Positions 63,857-64,000 of a stretch of 64,000 nucleotides of DNA are shown piece after piece. The notes below the pieces were generated by a model. That model had not been told where the DNA came from and ran no database searches. It worked only from the letters and a program-made list of their open reading frames with translations. Made by a program: the position numbers and the translations under genes. Source of the DNA: Bacteroides finegoldii DSM 17565 (GTDB lineage: Bacteria > Bacteroidota > Bacteroidia > Bacteroidales > Bacteroidaceae); the NCBI RefSeq assembly GCF_000156195.1, contig NZ_GG688328.1, positions 34,293-98,292 on the forward strand, written 5' to 3'. The stretch's first letter is position 1. Every line of letters starts with the position of its first letter.

Positions 63857-64000
63857 ATGGACATTCCTAAAGAATTTTTAAGTAAAGAGTTTCTGTCCCA
63901 GTTTAAGACTGGCGAAGATGTTACTGCTTTCATGAAAGAGCTTCATACTCGTGTTTATGAACAAATGCTGGAAGCAGAGATGGATAACCATTTAGGTTAT
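63857..64000 (+). CDS. IS256-family transposase, N-terminal 48 residues (cut by window)
   Basis: The frame opens at the ATG at 63857 and runs to the edge. It reads LSQFKTGEDVTAFMKELHTR, then AEMDNHLGY, the conserved N-terminal block of IS256/mutator-type DDE transposases. The catalytic DDE region is not in the window. Confidence 0.88.
   Translation, partial: MDIPKEFLSKEFLSQFKTGEDVTAFMKELHTRVYEQMLEAEMDNHLGY

Larger units (their letters stand above)
63765..64000 (+). mobile_element. Left end of an IS256-family insertion sequence (cut by window)
   Basis: The probable left terminal repeat begins GGGACTATCC at 63765 and ends TGTGTAAA, the usual inner edge of IS256-type ends. A terminator-like hairpin follows, and then the transposase starts at 63857. 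The right end and the target duplication lie outside the window. Confidence 0.7.

Overview
The window is chromosomal DNA from a gut Bacteroides, close in gene content to B. thetaiotaomicron and its relatives; I cannot name the species. The evidence is a SusC/SusD locus run by a hybrid two-component sensor, promoters with the Bacteroides -7 box (TAnnTTTG) instead of a sigma-70 -10 box, and Bacteroidales families such as DUF4250, DUF4890, HU-related proteins and OMP_b-brl_3. I saw no CRISPR array, rRNA, tRNA or prophage. A six-frame reading shows one gene cut by each edge: a DUF3160 protein on the left and an IS256-family transposase on the right.

Region 1 (1-6.1 kb) is housekeeping: the DUF3160 end with an overlapping CapA-like lipoprotein, a Ktr/Trk potassium system on the minus strand, and a TrpB2-type tryptophan synthase beta chain.

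Region 2 (6.2-37.2 kb) is a heparin/heparan sulfate utilisation locus. Its order matches the characterised B. thetaiotaomicron locus BT4663-BT4652 as I remember it: HTCS sensor, PL12 lyase, surface glycan-binding protein, SusC, SusD, GH88, PL12, 6-O-sulfatase, PHP-fold protein, ROK kinase, MFS transporter, PL15. The likely flow is as follows. Surface PL12 lipoproteins cut the chain. The glycan-binding protein and SusCD import oligosaccharides. Periplasmic PL12 and PL15 depolymerise them, the sulfatase removes 6-O-sulfate, and GH88 splits unsaturated disaccharides. The MFS protein imports the sugar and the ROK kinase phosphorylates it. Two things depart from that plan. There is a second surface PL12 next to a GH95-like protein in its own transcription unit (11.2-15.8 kb). 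The GH88 gene carries a single-base frameshift. The HTCS and the first lyase are separated by about 1 kb that holds a decayed AAA ATPase gene and several operator-like inverted repeats.

Region 3 (37.2-45 kb) holds a repeat-rich intergenic stretch, endonuclease IV, a CLC channel, and a four-gene ECF sigma/anti-sigma module with a Spy-like periplasmic protein and an outer-membrane barrel. Region 4 (45.2-50.1 kb) is one very large gene joining a DEDD-exonuclease-like domain, a RecQ-type helicase and a UvrD-type helicase. Region 5 (50.2-63.7 kb) holds dnaK, a META lipoprotein, carboxynorspermidine dehydrogenase, bcp, recA, a YeiH-type exporter, an HU-related protein, a LysR regulator and clpB.

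The most unusual non-coding signal is a pair of elements 20 kb apart (37530-37617 and 57983-58076). Each consists of exactly four tandem 21-nt quasi-palindromic units closed by the same terminal inverted repeat. I do not recognise this family. It and the triple-fusion helicase are my main candidates for something undescribed.
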